DNA from: Candidatus Saccharimonadota bacterium
Lineage (GTDB): Bacteria; Patescibacteriota; Saccharimonadia; Saccharimonadales; Saccharimonadaceae
DNA: 64,000 bases
NCBI GenBank assembly: GCA_017545525.1
Contig: JAFWMT010000002.1
Coordinates: forward strand, 62,001 to 126,000
Reading direction: 5' to 3'
Within the stretch, counting starts at the first letter, position 1. Each line of letters opens with the position of its first letter. Shown one piece after another: positions 16,744-24,520 of the stretch. The notes beneath the pieces are model-generated. The model did no database searches and was not told the origin of the DNA. It saw only the letters and a list, made by a program, of their open reading frames with translations. The translations under genes and the position numbers were made by a program.

Positions 16744-18017
16744 TATTCCGCTATAATTCCGCCGCCGAGGCAAACCTCGCCATCGTAAAACACCGCCGAC
16801 TGTCCACTCGCCGGCCGTTTGATTTTATTCTCAAAATATAGAGTATCCCCTTTAAGTGTCGCCGGAATCAATGGTGCACGATGCCGTAGGCGAACCAACA
16901 TTAAAGAGCTTTCATTTCGTTCGGGGCCGCGTCCGGCCGGCCCGTCGACCCTTCGGGTCGTCCGCGTCCCAAGGGGCGGTCCGCCACGGGCGGCCGGCGC
17001 TATGACTCGCGCTGCCGCGCTCCGTAATGCCCCGAATCGAAAAGAAAGCTCTTTTAATTTAAGTTTGTCTACCCACAAATTTTCATCATTCAAATTTTTC
17101 GATACGTAAACAATATTGTTTTTTATATCCTTTTTCACAACATAATACGGCAAGCCATCATTTACTGCGCCCTTTTCACCATTTAAATATAACCCGTGCC
17201 TCTGGCCAATCGTATAGAATATTGCCCCTTCATGCACCCCGAGCACTTTCTCGCTCTCGACTTCGCGTATTTCGCCAGGTTTCATTTCAATATATTCTTT
17301 CAAAAAGTCCTTCATCCCCACTTCGCCGACAAAACACACCCCCATAGACTCTTTTTTATAAGCATTATGCAACCCTTTTTCCTTTGCTAATTTCTTTACT
17401 TCTGGTTTTAACATCTCGCCAATCGGAAAAATCGTATGGGCCAAAGCCTCATCCGAAATTCGATAAAGAAAATACGTCTGATCTTTATTTTCGTCAACTG
17501 CTCTAAGCAACAATATATTGGCAGATAAGTCTCGACTTGGGGGATTACGGAGCGCGGCAGCGCGAGTCATAGCGCCGGCCGCCCATGGCGATGGGCCGGC
17601 CGGACGCGACCCCAAGCGAGACTTATCTGACAATCCTATTCTCGCATAATGCCCTGTCGCAATAAAATCAGCTCCCTCTTCCATCGCTTTTTCGTAAAAC
17701 AACTTAAACTTAATTTCTTGATTACACATAATATCCGGATTCGGCGTATTACCAGCTTTAAACTCGGATAACATATACTCTACAACTTTCTCTCGATATT
17801 CTTTTTCGAAATCAAATACCTTAAAATCAATCCCGAGTTTTACCGCCACTCTTTTTGCATCCGCAAGATCTTCCGCCCACGGACATTTCATACCAGGTAA
17901 ATCTCGAGACCAATTTTTCATATATACGCCAACCACCTTAAAACCTTGTTCCTTCAAAAGTAAAGCCGAAACACTCGAATCAACTCCTCCGCTCATCCCG
18001 ACATACACTGTTTTCAT
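16743..18017 (-). CDS. mnmA: tRNA 2-thiouridylase MnmA carrying two in-frame palindromic insertions
   Basis: Adds sulfur to U34 of Lys/Glu/Gln tRNAs. PP-loop ATPase motif SGGVDSS (9-15), catalytic Cys98 in NPDIMCNQEIKF and Cys228 in SMGVCFVGE, and VDENKDQTYFL at 174-184. At 424 aa it is about 60 residues longer than usual; the excess is two inserts, residues about 128-167 (just after ATGHYARI) and about 321-372 (in the C-terminal beta-barrel before the end motif). Both are translated GC-rich elements rich in Arg/Pro/Ala. The catalytic set is intact, so the enzyme is probably active. Leaderless-type start. Sulfur would come from a cysteine desulfurase such as 21329-22600. Confidence 0.93.
   Translation of the reverse strand: MKTVYVGMSGGVDSSVSALLLKEQGFKVVGVYMKNWSRDLPGMKCPWAEDLADAKRVAVKLGIDFKVFDFEKEYREKVVEYMLSEFKAGNTPNPDIMCNQEIKFKLFYEKAMEEGADFIATGHYARIGLSDKSRLGSRPAGPSPWAAGAMTRAAALRNPPSRDLSANILLLRAVDENKDQTYFLYRISDEALAHTIFPIGEMLKPEVKKLAKEKGLHNAYKKESMGVCFVGEVGMKDFLKEYIEMKPGEIREVESEKVLGVHEGAIFYTIGQRHGLYLNGEKGAVNDGLPYYVVKKDIKNNIVYVSKNLNDENLWVDKLKLKELSFRFGALRSAAARVIAPAARGGPPLGTRTTRRVDGPAGRGPERNESSLMLVRLRHRAPLIPATLKGDTLYFENKIKRPASGQSAVFYDGEVCLGGGIIAE
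16901..17057 (-). repeat. Intragenic palindromic element, mnmA distal copy (class A, long variable arm)
   Basis: 157 nt. Arms 16901-16925 and 17030-17057 share AAAGAGCTTTC and TTCGGGG. Read on the plus strand the core has the class A 3' block GCUAUGACUCGCGC-UGCC-GCGCUCCGUAAU, and a variable region expanded with extra hairpins (CGACCC-UUCG-GGGUCG and others). It sits in the opposite orientation to the other mnmA copy relative to the gene. Confidence 0.85.
17517..17634 (-). repeat. Intragenic palindromic element, mnmA proximal copy (class A)
   Basis: 118 nt. Arms share CAGATAAGTCTCG and CTTGGGG. The core is identical to the tatD element over GGGGATTACGGAGCGCGGC and onwards, but its GGCCG stem is lengthened by CCCAU-GGCG-AUGGG. 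Read in the same frame as in tatD, giving GSRPAG...MTRAAALRNPP in both proteins. Confidence 0.88.
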
Positions 18018-18087
18018 GAAAAATATTATAACATAAATACCTTAAAAAATAAAACGCTATTTTTTACCAGCTTGAAACAGTTAGTGC

Positions 18088-18155
18088 TATAATAAAAAAT
18101 AAGCGTATTACGCCCAAATTTTGCGTATACGCGGTCAAACATAAACGGAGTCACA
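18088..18155 (+). promoter_or_regulatory. Promoter and structured leader of surface protein gene 1
   Basis: Extended -10 TGC-TATAAT (18088-18093) without a clear -35. The leader that follows contains GCGTATTACGC and GCGTATACGC blocks similar to those upstream of the paralogous gene (GCGCATTGCGC, GCACTGCGC). GGAG at 18147-18150 precedes a GTG start. Confidence 0.55.
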
Positions 18156-19748
18156 GTGGGAGGACTGGAAAAAACAGTCACAAAATTAGTGCTGGTTTTC
18201 ATGACTCTACTAGGCGGACAATTAATTTTTGGAACGCCAGTTTTTGGTGTCACAGCGCCATCCATCTCAATCAGCCTTGGCTCTTCATTAGCCTTATCTC
18301 TAGATCCAGGCGTTCTTGGTACCACTTCCCAAACTATCAGTATTACTACAAATAATTACACTGGCTATACAGCAACCTTAACAAACTCTACTAATGCTAC
18401 AGATTTAGTCAATTCTAGCAATAATTCGCTAGTTATTCCTACTATTACCTTGCCACAAGGCTCATCTACTATTACCACCAGTCAATTCTCTAGTGGTTAT
18501 GGTCTTAGTACGGACGGCACTAATTACCGCCCAGCTCCAACCTCTTCTGCTAGTCTTTCACTTGGTAGTAGAAATACTGCCGGTACTACTTCACATACTC
18601 TTTATCTTGCTGTTCTACCAGATATTGGCACAGCTTCGGGTACTTACACTAAAGCTTATGTAGTTTCAGCTGTAGTTAATAATCCAGAATATTCTATCAC
18701 CTTTAACGCTAACGCTGGTACTGATACTGTTTCTGATATGCCAACTAATATTTCTACTACAACATCTAGCACCGGTACTATTACCCTACCAAATACCGTA
18801 CCTACTCGTTCTAACTATACCTTCCTTGGTTGGGATACTAATAGCTCTGCTACAACCCCAACTTATCCAAAGAATAATACCAACACCATAGACCTAGAAC
18901 CTACTCAGGCTAATGGGATTGTGCTTTATGCGATATGGCAAAGTAGCGGCGGTGGCTCCGGTACTTGGACCGATCCGATTGAAGATACTACCACAAATAC
19001 ATATGATCCCAATAATGTTCCAGCAAATTCCACCATCGTTTACGAAGGTATTACCGGGCATCCGCAAGTTTCTACCGACGAAGATGGCAACATTACTAGA
19101 TTTGAATATACGGATACCAGTTCAAGTAATCCGCTTGCACTAAACTCTGAATTTGACACTGGCGTATTAGCCTTTGATGGCGGGGGCTTCACTATTTCTC
19201 TAACTGGTAGTTTCCCGTGGACAGCTAATACCATTGCGCCAGTCATTTCACTTTCTGGGTTGATTAATGGTTCGGCGAGTGGCCTGAATGTCAATATTTC
19301 GAAAAATAATCAATTCTACACGAAGACTGATGGATCTCAAGTTGGTACCACGACGACCATCGACAGAATAAGGTGTTTCCAATATTCAGGTGGTACTCTC
19401 AGCAATACTTATAATTTATTATATAGCAATGATCCAACGGCAAACATTTCTGCAACGAACCAAAAAACACTGGGCTGGGCTCAAGCAGACGCGCCATTCG
19501 TAGGAACTATTATCGTTACAGGGACACCAAATGGCAGTAACATGGAAATAGATGTCAAGGCGTATAAATACAATACGAGTAACGACACCGATACGTTAAT
19601 TGGCATATTACAATCTCGCTATAAATATTCGATTTCGGGACTTCAATCGAGCGGTATTACCGTTGAACTAGGCTATTATCAAAGAAATACTAGTACGAGC
19701 TATAGCTACGCATTTTCAATTTATAAATTTAGCGTTATAAAAAATTAA
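18156..19748 (+). CDS. Secreted surface protein with one InlB-type B-repeat (paralog 1)
   Basis: 530 aa with a GTG start behind a GGAG Shine-Dalgarno. Signal sequence through about residue 32 ending GTPVFGVTA, then an N-terminal beta domain (about 33-185), one InlB B-repeat/Listeria-Bacteroides repeat (about 187-270, with PTRSNYTFLGWD and LYAIW), a low-complexity linker and a C-terminal lectin-like beta domain (FDTGVLAFDGGGFTISL). No LPXTG, no C-terminal membrane helix. Extremely Thr/Ser/Asn-rich. Probably exported and surface-displayed, perhaps in host contact. The paralog follows directly. Confidence 0.8.
   Translation: MGGLEKTVTKLVLVFMTLLGGQLIFGTPVFGVTAPSISISLGSSLALSLDPGVLGTTSQTISITTNNYTGYTATLTNSTNATDLVNSSNNSLVIPTITLPQGSSTITTSQFSSGYGLSTDGTNYRPAPTSSASLSLGSRNTAGTTSHTLYLAVLPDIGTASGTYTKAYVVSAVVNNPEYSITFNANAGTDTVSDMPTNISTTTSSTGTITLPNTVPTRSNYTFLGWDTNSSATTPTYPKNNTNTIDLEPTQANGIVLYAIWQSSGGGSGTWTDPIEDTTTNTYDPNNVPANSTIVYEGITGHPQVSTDEDGNITRFEYTDTSSSNPLALNSEFDTGVLAFDGGGFTISLTGSFPWTANTIAPVISLSGLINGSASGLNVNISKNNQFYTKTDGSQVGTTTTIDRIRCFQYSGGTLSNTYNLLYSNDPTANISATNQKTLGWAQADAPFVGTIIVTGTPNGSNMEIDVKAYKYNTSNDTDTLIGILQSRYKYSISGLQSSGITVELGYYQRNTSTSYSYAFSIYKFSVIKN
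18198..18255 (+). repeat. 58-nt signal-peptide repeat, copy 1
   Basis: Encodes MTLLGGQLIFGTPVFGVT. Matches 19915-19972 at 57 of 58 positions while the flanking coding sequence is clearly diverged. Confidence 0.85.
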
Positions 19749-19872
19749 AAAAGATAGTTTTTGCACAACTTTTTTACAATATAAAACCCTATTTTTAATA
19801 CGTTCATGGTAAAATAATAATGAGCGCATTGCGCCCTCGCACTGCGCTTTAAGAGAAAAATTGGGAGTTATA

Positions 19873-21348
19873 GTGAAAATAAAACGAATTTTTTTCGTTA
19901 AATTAACATTTTCATTCATGACTCTACTAGGCGGACAATTAATTTTTGGAACGCCAGTTTTTGGCGTCACAGATGCATCTATATCAATCAATATTAGTTC
20001 TTCTTTGTCACTTAGTTTAATGCCTGGGGTCTTCGGTTCAACCTCGCAAAGTGTCAGCGTTACGAGGGATAACTATACCGGCTATACTGTAGCCCTAACT
20101 AATTCGACCAATTCAACCGATTTAGTTAATGTGAGCGACAACACAAAAATGATCCCAACTATTACGCTTCCGCAAGGTTCTAATTCTATCACCCAGAATC
20201 AGTTTACTAATGGTTATGGCTTCAGTACAAACGGGACGAATTATGTCCCCGCTCCAACTTCTTCTTCCGATATTACTCTCGGGAATAGAAATAATGCCGG
20301 AACGAGCACTCACGATCTATATTTTGGCGCTTTGCCAGACATTAATATCGATAATGGTACCTATACTAAAGATTTTGTAATTGCAGTTGTAGCTAATGAC
20401 CCACAATATTCAATAACCTATAATGCTAATGCTGGTAGTGACACGGTTAGCAATATGCCAAGTAATCAAAGCGTCACTATTTCTAGCACCGGCACAGTTA
20501 CTTTATCCAATAATAATCCAACTCGTTCGGGTTACACTTTCCTTGGTTGGGATGAAGATGGCACCGTCACCTCTAATCCTACTTACTCACCAGGAGATAT
20601 TATTACCTTAGAGCCCACGCAAGCTAATGCAATTACGTTGTATGCAATTTGGGAGCCAATCAGTAGAATAATCCACGACACTACCACCACGGTTTATAGT
20701 CCATCCGCTGTACCTGCAGGCTATACGGTCTACTTTGATAATCCAAATATTGAAGGAAATCCAATTGTGGAGGCCGATGATGACGGGAACATCATCTCAT
20801 TTGAGTATACCAACATTAGCACCAACGGTATTACCTTTAGTTCAGGTCATTCTCTTAACACTGGCATTAAAGCATTTGACGGCACCGGCTTCACTATTCA
20901 TCTCGTAGTCAAAATGAGTCCAAAAAACAATGGTGGCAAAATGCTCGTTTCAGCATTTCAACAAAACAGCGGTAGCTCAAACTATGCCGGATTTACATTC
21001 TATTGTTATAGTCAACAGTATTTCTATCTTAACGCTTCTACTTCGTCTTCGATTACCGGGACCAGTTTCGGTACACATATCAATAGTAGTGGTTGGCGAG
21101 TTCAGAATCAGGAGAATACTTTTACATTAGACCTTACATATACGCCGGCACCAAACAAAAGCGTTTCCGCCACCTTTACGCCAGTCCGTTCTGGTTCTAG
21201 TAGTTTTAGCAGTAATGACACTAATATGATGGCCTATATTCCAGATAGCCTAGCAAATGCGACCATTATCTTGAGTGGCACCGGCATAGATAGTTCAAAA
21301 GACTTATCAAGCGCTGTCATTTACGAATTTAGCGTGACAAAGCCTTAA
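19873..21348 (+). CDS. Secreted surface protein with one InlB-type B-repeat (paralog 2)
   Basis: 491 aa. I place the start at the GTG at 19873, aligned with paralog 1 and preceded by GGGAG; a TTG at 19861 would overlap that Shine-Dalgarno. Same layout as its neighbour: signal sequence ending GTPVFGVTD, N-terminal beta domain, one B-repeat (PTRSGYTFLGWD, LYAIW), linker, C-terminal domain (LNTGIKAFDGTGFTIHL). The N-terminal domains are close, the C-terminal halves much less so, as expected if the distal domain sets ligand or antigen specificity. Its end overlaps the convergent desulfurase gene by 20 nt. Confidence 0.8.
   Translation: MKIKRIFFVKLTFSFMTLLGGQLIFGTPVFGVTDASISINISSSLSLSLMPGVFGSTSQSVSVTRDNYTGYTVALTNSTNSTDLVNVSDNTKMIPTITLPQGSNSITQNQFTNGYGFSTNGTNYVPAPTSSSDITLGNRNNAGTSTHDLYFGALPDINIDNGTYTKDFVIAVVANDPQYSITYNANAGSDTVSNMPSNQSVTISSTGTVTLSNNNPTRSGYTFLGWDEDGTVTSNPTYSPGDIITLEPTQANAITLYAIWEPISRIIHDTTTTVYSPSAVPAGYTVYFDNPNIEGNPIVEADDDGNIISFEYTNISTNGITFSSGHSLNTGIKAFDGTGFTIHLVVKMSPKNNGGKMLVSAFQQNSGSSNYAGFTFYCYSQQYFYLNASTSSSITGTSFGTHINSSGWRVQNQENTFTLDLTYTPAPNKSVSATFTPVRSGSSSFSSNDTNMMAYIPDSLANATIILSGTGIDSSKDLSSAVIYEFSVTKP
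19915..19972 (+). repeat. 58-nt signal-peptide repeat, copy 2
   Basis: Second copy of the block at 18198-18255; single T/C difference. Confidence 0.85.
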
Positions 21349-22600
21349 TTCTTTGATATTCGTTTTTTACTATTTCGTTGATTATTTTTACAGCTTCATG
21401 AATTTGATCCTCGTCGTTCGTTTCGCCGAGCGTAATTCGTAAAGATCCCGCAATTTGCTCATCAGATAAGCCAATGGCTTCTAAGACATGTGATCTGACG
21501 CCTTTCGACGCTGCACAAGCCGCCCCCGTTGCTACGTAAACCCCTTTTTCTTCAAGAAGGAACACCAATCGTTCCGCATCTATACCATTATAGCATAAAA
21601 CCATAAAATTATCAAGAACATGCTTATGGTTAATTAGTTCATACCCCTGTAATTCCGTTAATAAAATCTTACGCCAATTTACATATTTTTTTCGATTTCC
21701 GTTCAGATGTTTTTTGGCTAGTTCCATCGCTTTAGCGAACCCGATTACGCCTGGCACATTTTCAGTACCAGAACGTAGCCCATTTTCTTGCCCACCACCT
21801 AAAGTTAAGGGCTTTAGTTTTACATCATGCGAAACATATAACGCTCCCACCCCTTTCGGACCATAGATTTTCCCAGCATTTAGAGTCAATAAATCTACCC
21901 CAAGTCTCGCCACATTAATATCTAATAAATTCAACGCCTGCGAAGCATCCGAATGTAATAATAACTGTTTTTTAATTCCCCGCTTCATCCGTTCAATTTT
22001 AATCTCTCGAATTATGCTTGCTACTTCTGCTAACGGCTGCACTGTCCCAAGTTCATTGTTTGCTAGTGAAACCGAAATCAATTCTGTCTCATCTGTTATT
22101 TTCTTTTTCAAATCATCTAGATCAATTATCCCGTTTGGTAGTACCTTGATGGCTTCGCCCCCATACCGCTCCGCCACATGTCTAACCGAATCATGCTCAG
22201 TTATTAGATATAGGATTCTATGGCACGAAGGATGCTCTCGTTCGAGGAGCATAATCGCCGACGGGGCGATTCCGGAGCGACCGAGCCCCGTAACGACGGG
22301 AGCGAGGGAGCGTTCCGAGAACGATGAGCATCTTCGTGCTTCATCGGAAAACTTATTTGATAAAGATGTAAACGCTAAATTATTCGCTTCAGTCGCTCCG
22401 GCAGTAATAATGAGATCAGAGCCTTTAACACCAATTGCATGCGCAATCGTATTTTTCGCCGCTTCATAATCTGAAGAAACTTCTTTCGCCGGCAAATACG
22501 CCGCCGAAGGATTAAAAAAACGCTCCGTAAAATACGGTTTCATTGCCTCTAAAACCCGCTTATCTACTGGCGTTGCTGCAGCATGGTCAAGATAAATCAT
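21329..22600 (-). CDS. Cysteine desulfurase (IscS/NifS family) with in-frame palindromic insertion
   Basis: PLP enzyme releasing sulfur from cysteine for thiolation or Fe-S assembly. I start it at 22600 (MIYLDHAAATPVD), the family's usual N-terminus: the upstream ATG overlaps a TATAAT box (22607-22612) exactly 6 nt before this start. Motifs are TAGATEANNLAF, the ITEHDS His, the Lys loop region (LNAGKIYGPKGVGALY) and catalytic Cys in ATGAACAASKG. Residues about 88-126 are a translated GC-rich palindrome placed just before the PSCHRILYLITEHDS strand. It may supply sulfur to MnmA; no IscU or SufB gene is in view. Confidence 0.9.
   Translation of the reverse strand: MIYLDHAAATPVDKRVLEAMKPYFTERFFNPSAAYLPAKEVSSDYEAAKNTIAHAIGVKGSDLIITAGATEANNLAFTSLSNKFSDEARRCSSFSERSLAPVVTGLGRSGIAPSAIMLLEREHPSCHRILYLITEHDSVRHVAERYGGEAIKVLPNGIIDLDDLKKKITDETELISVSLANNELGTVQPLAEVASIIREIKIERMKRGIKKQLLLHSDASQALNLLDINVARLGVDLLTLNAGKIYGPKGVGALYVSHDVKLKPLTLGGGQENGLRSGTENVPGVIGFAKAMELAKKHLNGNRKKYVNWRKILLTELQGYELINHKHVLDNFMVLCYNGIDAERLVFLLEEKGVYVATGAACAASKGVRSHVLEAIGLSDEQIAGSLRITLGETNDEDQIHEAVKIINEIVKNEYQRIKALSR
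22223..22339 (-). repeat. Intragenic palindromic element in the cysteine desulfurase gene (class B)
   Basis: 117 nt. Arms (about 22223-22244 and 22317-22339) share GCACGAAG, ATGCTC and TCGTTC. The core contains CCCCG-UAACGA-CGGG and CCGGAGCGACCGAG, matching class B. Translated as an insert containing [17 protein letters not shown]. Confidence 0.85.
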
Positions 22601-22650
22601 GCCCATATTATAATACATTTTCGGGTAAAAGAAAAATGCCTACGCTTTAA

Positions 22651-23157
22651 TTATTTACTCTCAAACTCACCGACGAATCTGTAGCTATTTTCTCCGCTTG
22701 TTAGCGTCAAAACTCCATTATTTTGGTCTAATTCATATTCATATTCATCATTTAGAGTATAAAGCCAATCCGTTTCTATCAAAATCTTCCCGTCCTCAAT
22801 CGCCCAAATGAAATCATAGTCATTCAAGTGATTATTCGTCGTCAGAGTACCTTTACCAATTTCTGTAAATTTCCAATATACGCTTGGTATACAATTTGTC
22901 GTATCTTCCTCACCACTAGCGATACAATTAGTCCCTTCGTCTAAAACCCATTCTTTCGCCGAAACGAGATACTCCCCATCTTCAACACCCGCGCCTTCGT
23001 TCAACTTCAAAATCAAAAATACCAACCCAACAACTAATACGATTAATCCAACCACAAACACTAGGATCGAAAGAACTTTTTTCCCCCGCCAATCCCCGCC
23101 TTTAGAAACACGTTTTTTAGTTTTTTTCTCACCAAGATTTTGATTCGTTTCTTCCAT
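22651..23157 (-). CDS. Hypothetical membrane-anchored protein with lipocalin-like outer domain
   Basis: 168 aa. Basic N-terminus, one membrane helix (about 28-50), then about 110 residues of beta-type sequence with several Trp (VYWKFTEIGKGTL, DYDFIWAIEDGK). Spacing resembles small lipocalin-like or calycin domains, but I do not recognise a family. Two Cys around residues 87 and 98 may form a disulfide outside the membrane. It lies downstream of the 125-aa unknown gene with a 9-nt gap and is probably in its operon. Confidence 0.65.
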   Translation of the reverse strand: MEETNQNLGEKKTKKRVSKGGDWRGKKVLSILVFVVGLIVLVVGLVFLILKLNEGAGVEDGEYLVSAKEWVLDEGTNCIASGEEDTTNCIPSVYWKFTEIGKGTLTTNNHLNDYDFIWAIEDGKILIETDWLYTLNDEYEYELDQNNGVLTLTSGENSYRFVGEFESK

Positions 23158-23166
23158 AACTCTATT

Positions 23167-23544
23167 TTAGCAATAGAGTTTTGTTTTGACAAGATTTAGG
23201 TAAGAGTGCGCTGCCTTTCTAAAGTTTTCCAATTCTTCGCCCTCAATTTTATGATAATCGCTCTTATTTACACGTTTATAAACTCCGGTCGGACGCACTT
23301 CGTACCGAATCGTCATTTCCTGCATTTTACCTAGGTTATCAAGAAAGTTTTCGTGCCAAATCCAAACATTTTTCTTCGACTCAAAAAACTCTCGCTGATG
23401 TCCCGCCGGAATTGGCCCAAATAGCGTTCGCCCCAGCGCACTCTCGGCATTTACTAAATCGTCATAACTCAACTTATTAGTATAAGTTTCTCTCGGTTCA
23501 AACAAATTTGCCAAGTTATCTTTTAGCAGTTTCTTAAGCGACAT
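23167..23544 (-). CDS. Hypothetical soluble protein (125 aa)
   Basis: Contains GPIPAGHQREFFESKKNVWIWHENF and a following MTIRYEV...GVYKRVN segment, a compact alpha/beta pattern with no signal peptide. GAGGAG Shine-Dalgarno before the ATG lies inside the preceding small gene, whose last 22 nt overlap this start, so the pair is translationally coupled. I do not recognise the family. Confidence 0.7.
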   Translation of the reverse strand: MSLKKLLKDNLANLFEPRETYTNKLSYDDLVNAESALGRTLFGPIPAGHQREFFESKKNVWIWHENFLDNLGKMQEMTIRYEVRPTGVYKRVNKSDYHKIEGEELENFRKAAHSYLNLVKTKLYC

Positions 23545-23681
23545 TTTTCAATCTCCTCAGCAATTGCATTTAGTTCTTCATAGATTGTGCGACTATCTTT
23601 TGTGGCCTCATCAAAATCATACGCCTTCTGCCGTTCAAAAGACGGTACCCGGAAAGTACTCTTTAGGTCACTAGTATCCAT
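23523..23681 (-). CDS. Small leaderless protein (52 aa) coupled to the 125-aa gene
   Basis: Frame MDTSDLKSTFRVPSFE... to ...EEIEKCRLRNC, predicted helical and acidic. A full promoter, TTGACT (23711-23716), 17 nt, TGA-TATAAT (23688-23693), places the transcription start at the ATG itself, so no leader exists. Its end overlaps the next gene by 22 nt, and the GAGGAG within it serves as that gene's ribosome-binding site. Leader-peptide-like coupling or a small partner protein is possible. Confidence 0.65.
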   Translation of the reverse strand: MDTSDLKSTFRVPSFERQKAYDFDEATKDSRTIYEELNAIAEEIEKCRLRNC

Positions 23682-23687
23682 ACTCTA

Positions 23688-23716
23688 ATTATATCACGAA
23701 ATGCCTAAAAAGTCAA
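23688..23716 (-). promoter_or_regulatory. Leaderless promoter inside the end of tatD
   Basis: -35 TTGACT overlaps the tatD 3' end; 17-nt spacer; extended -10 TGA-TATAAT ends 6 nt before the ATG at 23681. Confidence 0.75.
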
Positions 23717-24502
23717 CCTAAACAGGTTATTGGCGTTTTTAGTTGTAATTTTCGCCACCTCTGTTTCCGATATTTCTAACTGAGAAGAAAGCCATCTCGC
23801 AATATCGGCTATGAAAGCCGGTTCGTTAGTCGCGCCGCGATGCGGGATTGGTGCCAAAAATGGAGCATCAGTTTCGAGCAAAATTCGTTCAATTGGCGGC
23901 ATCGGCAGAGTCGTATAAGTCGCCAGTCCATTTACTCCAATATAATATTCAGTCTCATTTAAAACCCGTTTTAACACCTTTTTGCTATCCGTAAAAGAAT
24001 GCACTACTCCACGCACCTTCGGAAAATTATTTACTACCGCAAAGAAATCCGGGAACGCCTCTCGAACATGAAATGATACCGGCAAATCATTATCTTGCGC
24101 CAGCTGCAACATTTCTTCAAATAGCTTAATCTGCGCCTCTCGATTATACCCATCATAATGGTAGTCTAACCCTACTTCGCCAATAGCAATCGGAGAAGTA
24201 TCGATGTCCCAATTCGGGGGATTACGGAGCGCGGCAGCGCGAGTCATAGCGCCGGCCGGACGCGACCCCGAATGGGATATTGATACTTCTTCAGTTGCAT
24301 TTTCGGGATGTATACCATAAGTCCAATAAACATTTTCGTGTTTTTTAGCAAAATCACGTGCAGCCAAAGAATCTTTCGGATCAGTCCCGATACAGATAAT
24401 CTTTTCTATTCCTGCTCCATGCGCACGCTTAAGCATTTCTTCCGCCTGCTTGGCCGTAAAGAATTCTCGGTCGTGTAAATGACAATGCGTATCAATTAAC
24501 AT
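23705..24502 (-). CDS. tatD: TatD-family metal-dependent DNase with in-frame palindromic insertion
   Basis: Amidohydrolase-fold nuclease, 265 aa. Metal ligands are visible as His6/His8 in IDTHCHLHD, Glu in IGEVGLDYHY, the His in VSFHVRE, the His in GVVHSFT and the Asp in LLETDAPF. Residues about 71-103 are an insert (GSRPAGAMTRAAALRNPP) placed just before the IGEVGLD strand and encoded by a palindromic element also present in mnmA. Without it the length matches the family (about 250). -10 TATAAT 6 nt before the ATG; no Shine-Dalgarno. Confidence 0.92.
   Translation of the reverse strand: MLIDTHCHLHDREFFTAKQAEEMLKRAHGAGIEKIICIGTDPKDSLAARDFAKKHENVYWTYGIHPENATEEVSISHSGSRPAGAMTRAAALRNPPNWDIDTSPIAIGEVGLDYHYDGYNREAQIKLFEEMLQLAQDNDLPVSFHVREAFPDFFAVVNNFPKVRGVVHSFTDSKKVLKRVLNETEYYIGVNGLATYTTLPMPPIERILLETDAPFLAPIPHRGATNEPAFIADIARWLSSQLEISETEVAKITTKNANNLFRLTF
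24194..24290 (-). repeat. Intragenic palindromic element in tatD (class A, minimal)
   Basis: 97 nt. Arms share GAAGTATC, TCCCA and TTCGGGG with a few mismatches. The core is the shortest class A version: the GGCCG stem is reduced to GCCGGCCGG. Same orientation and reading frame relative to the gene as the proximal mnmA copy. Confidence 0.88.
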
Positions 24503-24520
24503 AGTAAAATTATATCATAG

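Noticed and set aside
17517-17634. mnmA insert as an intein or group I/II intron
   Set aside because: Only about 40 codons, no splicing motifs, no endonuclease, and the frame is open throughout.
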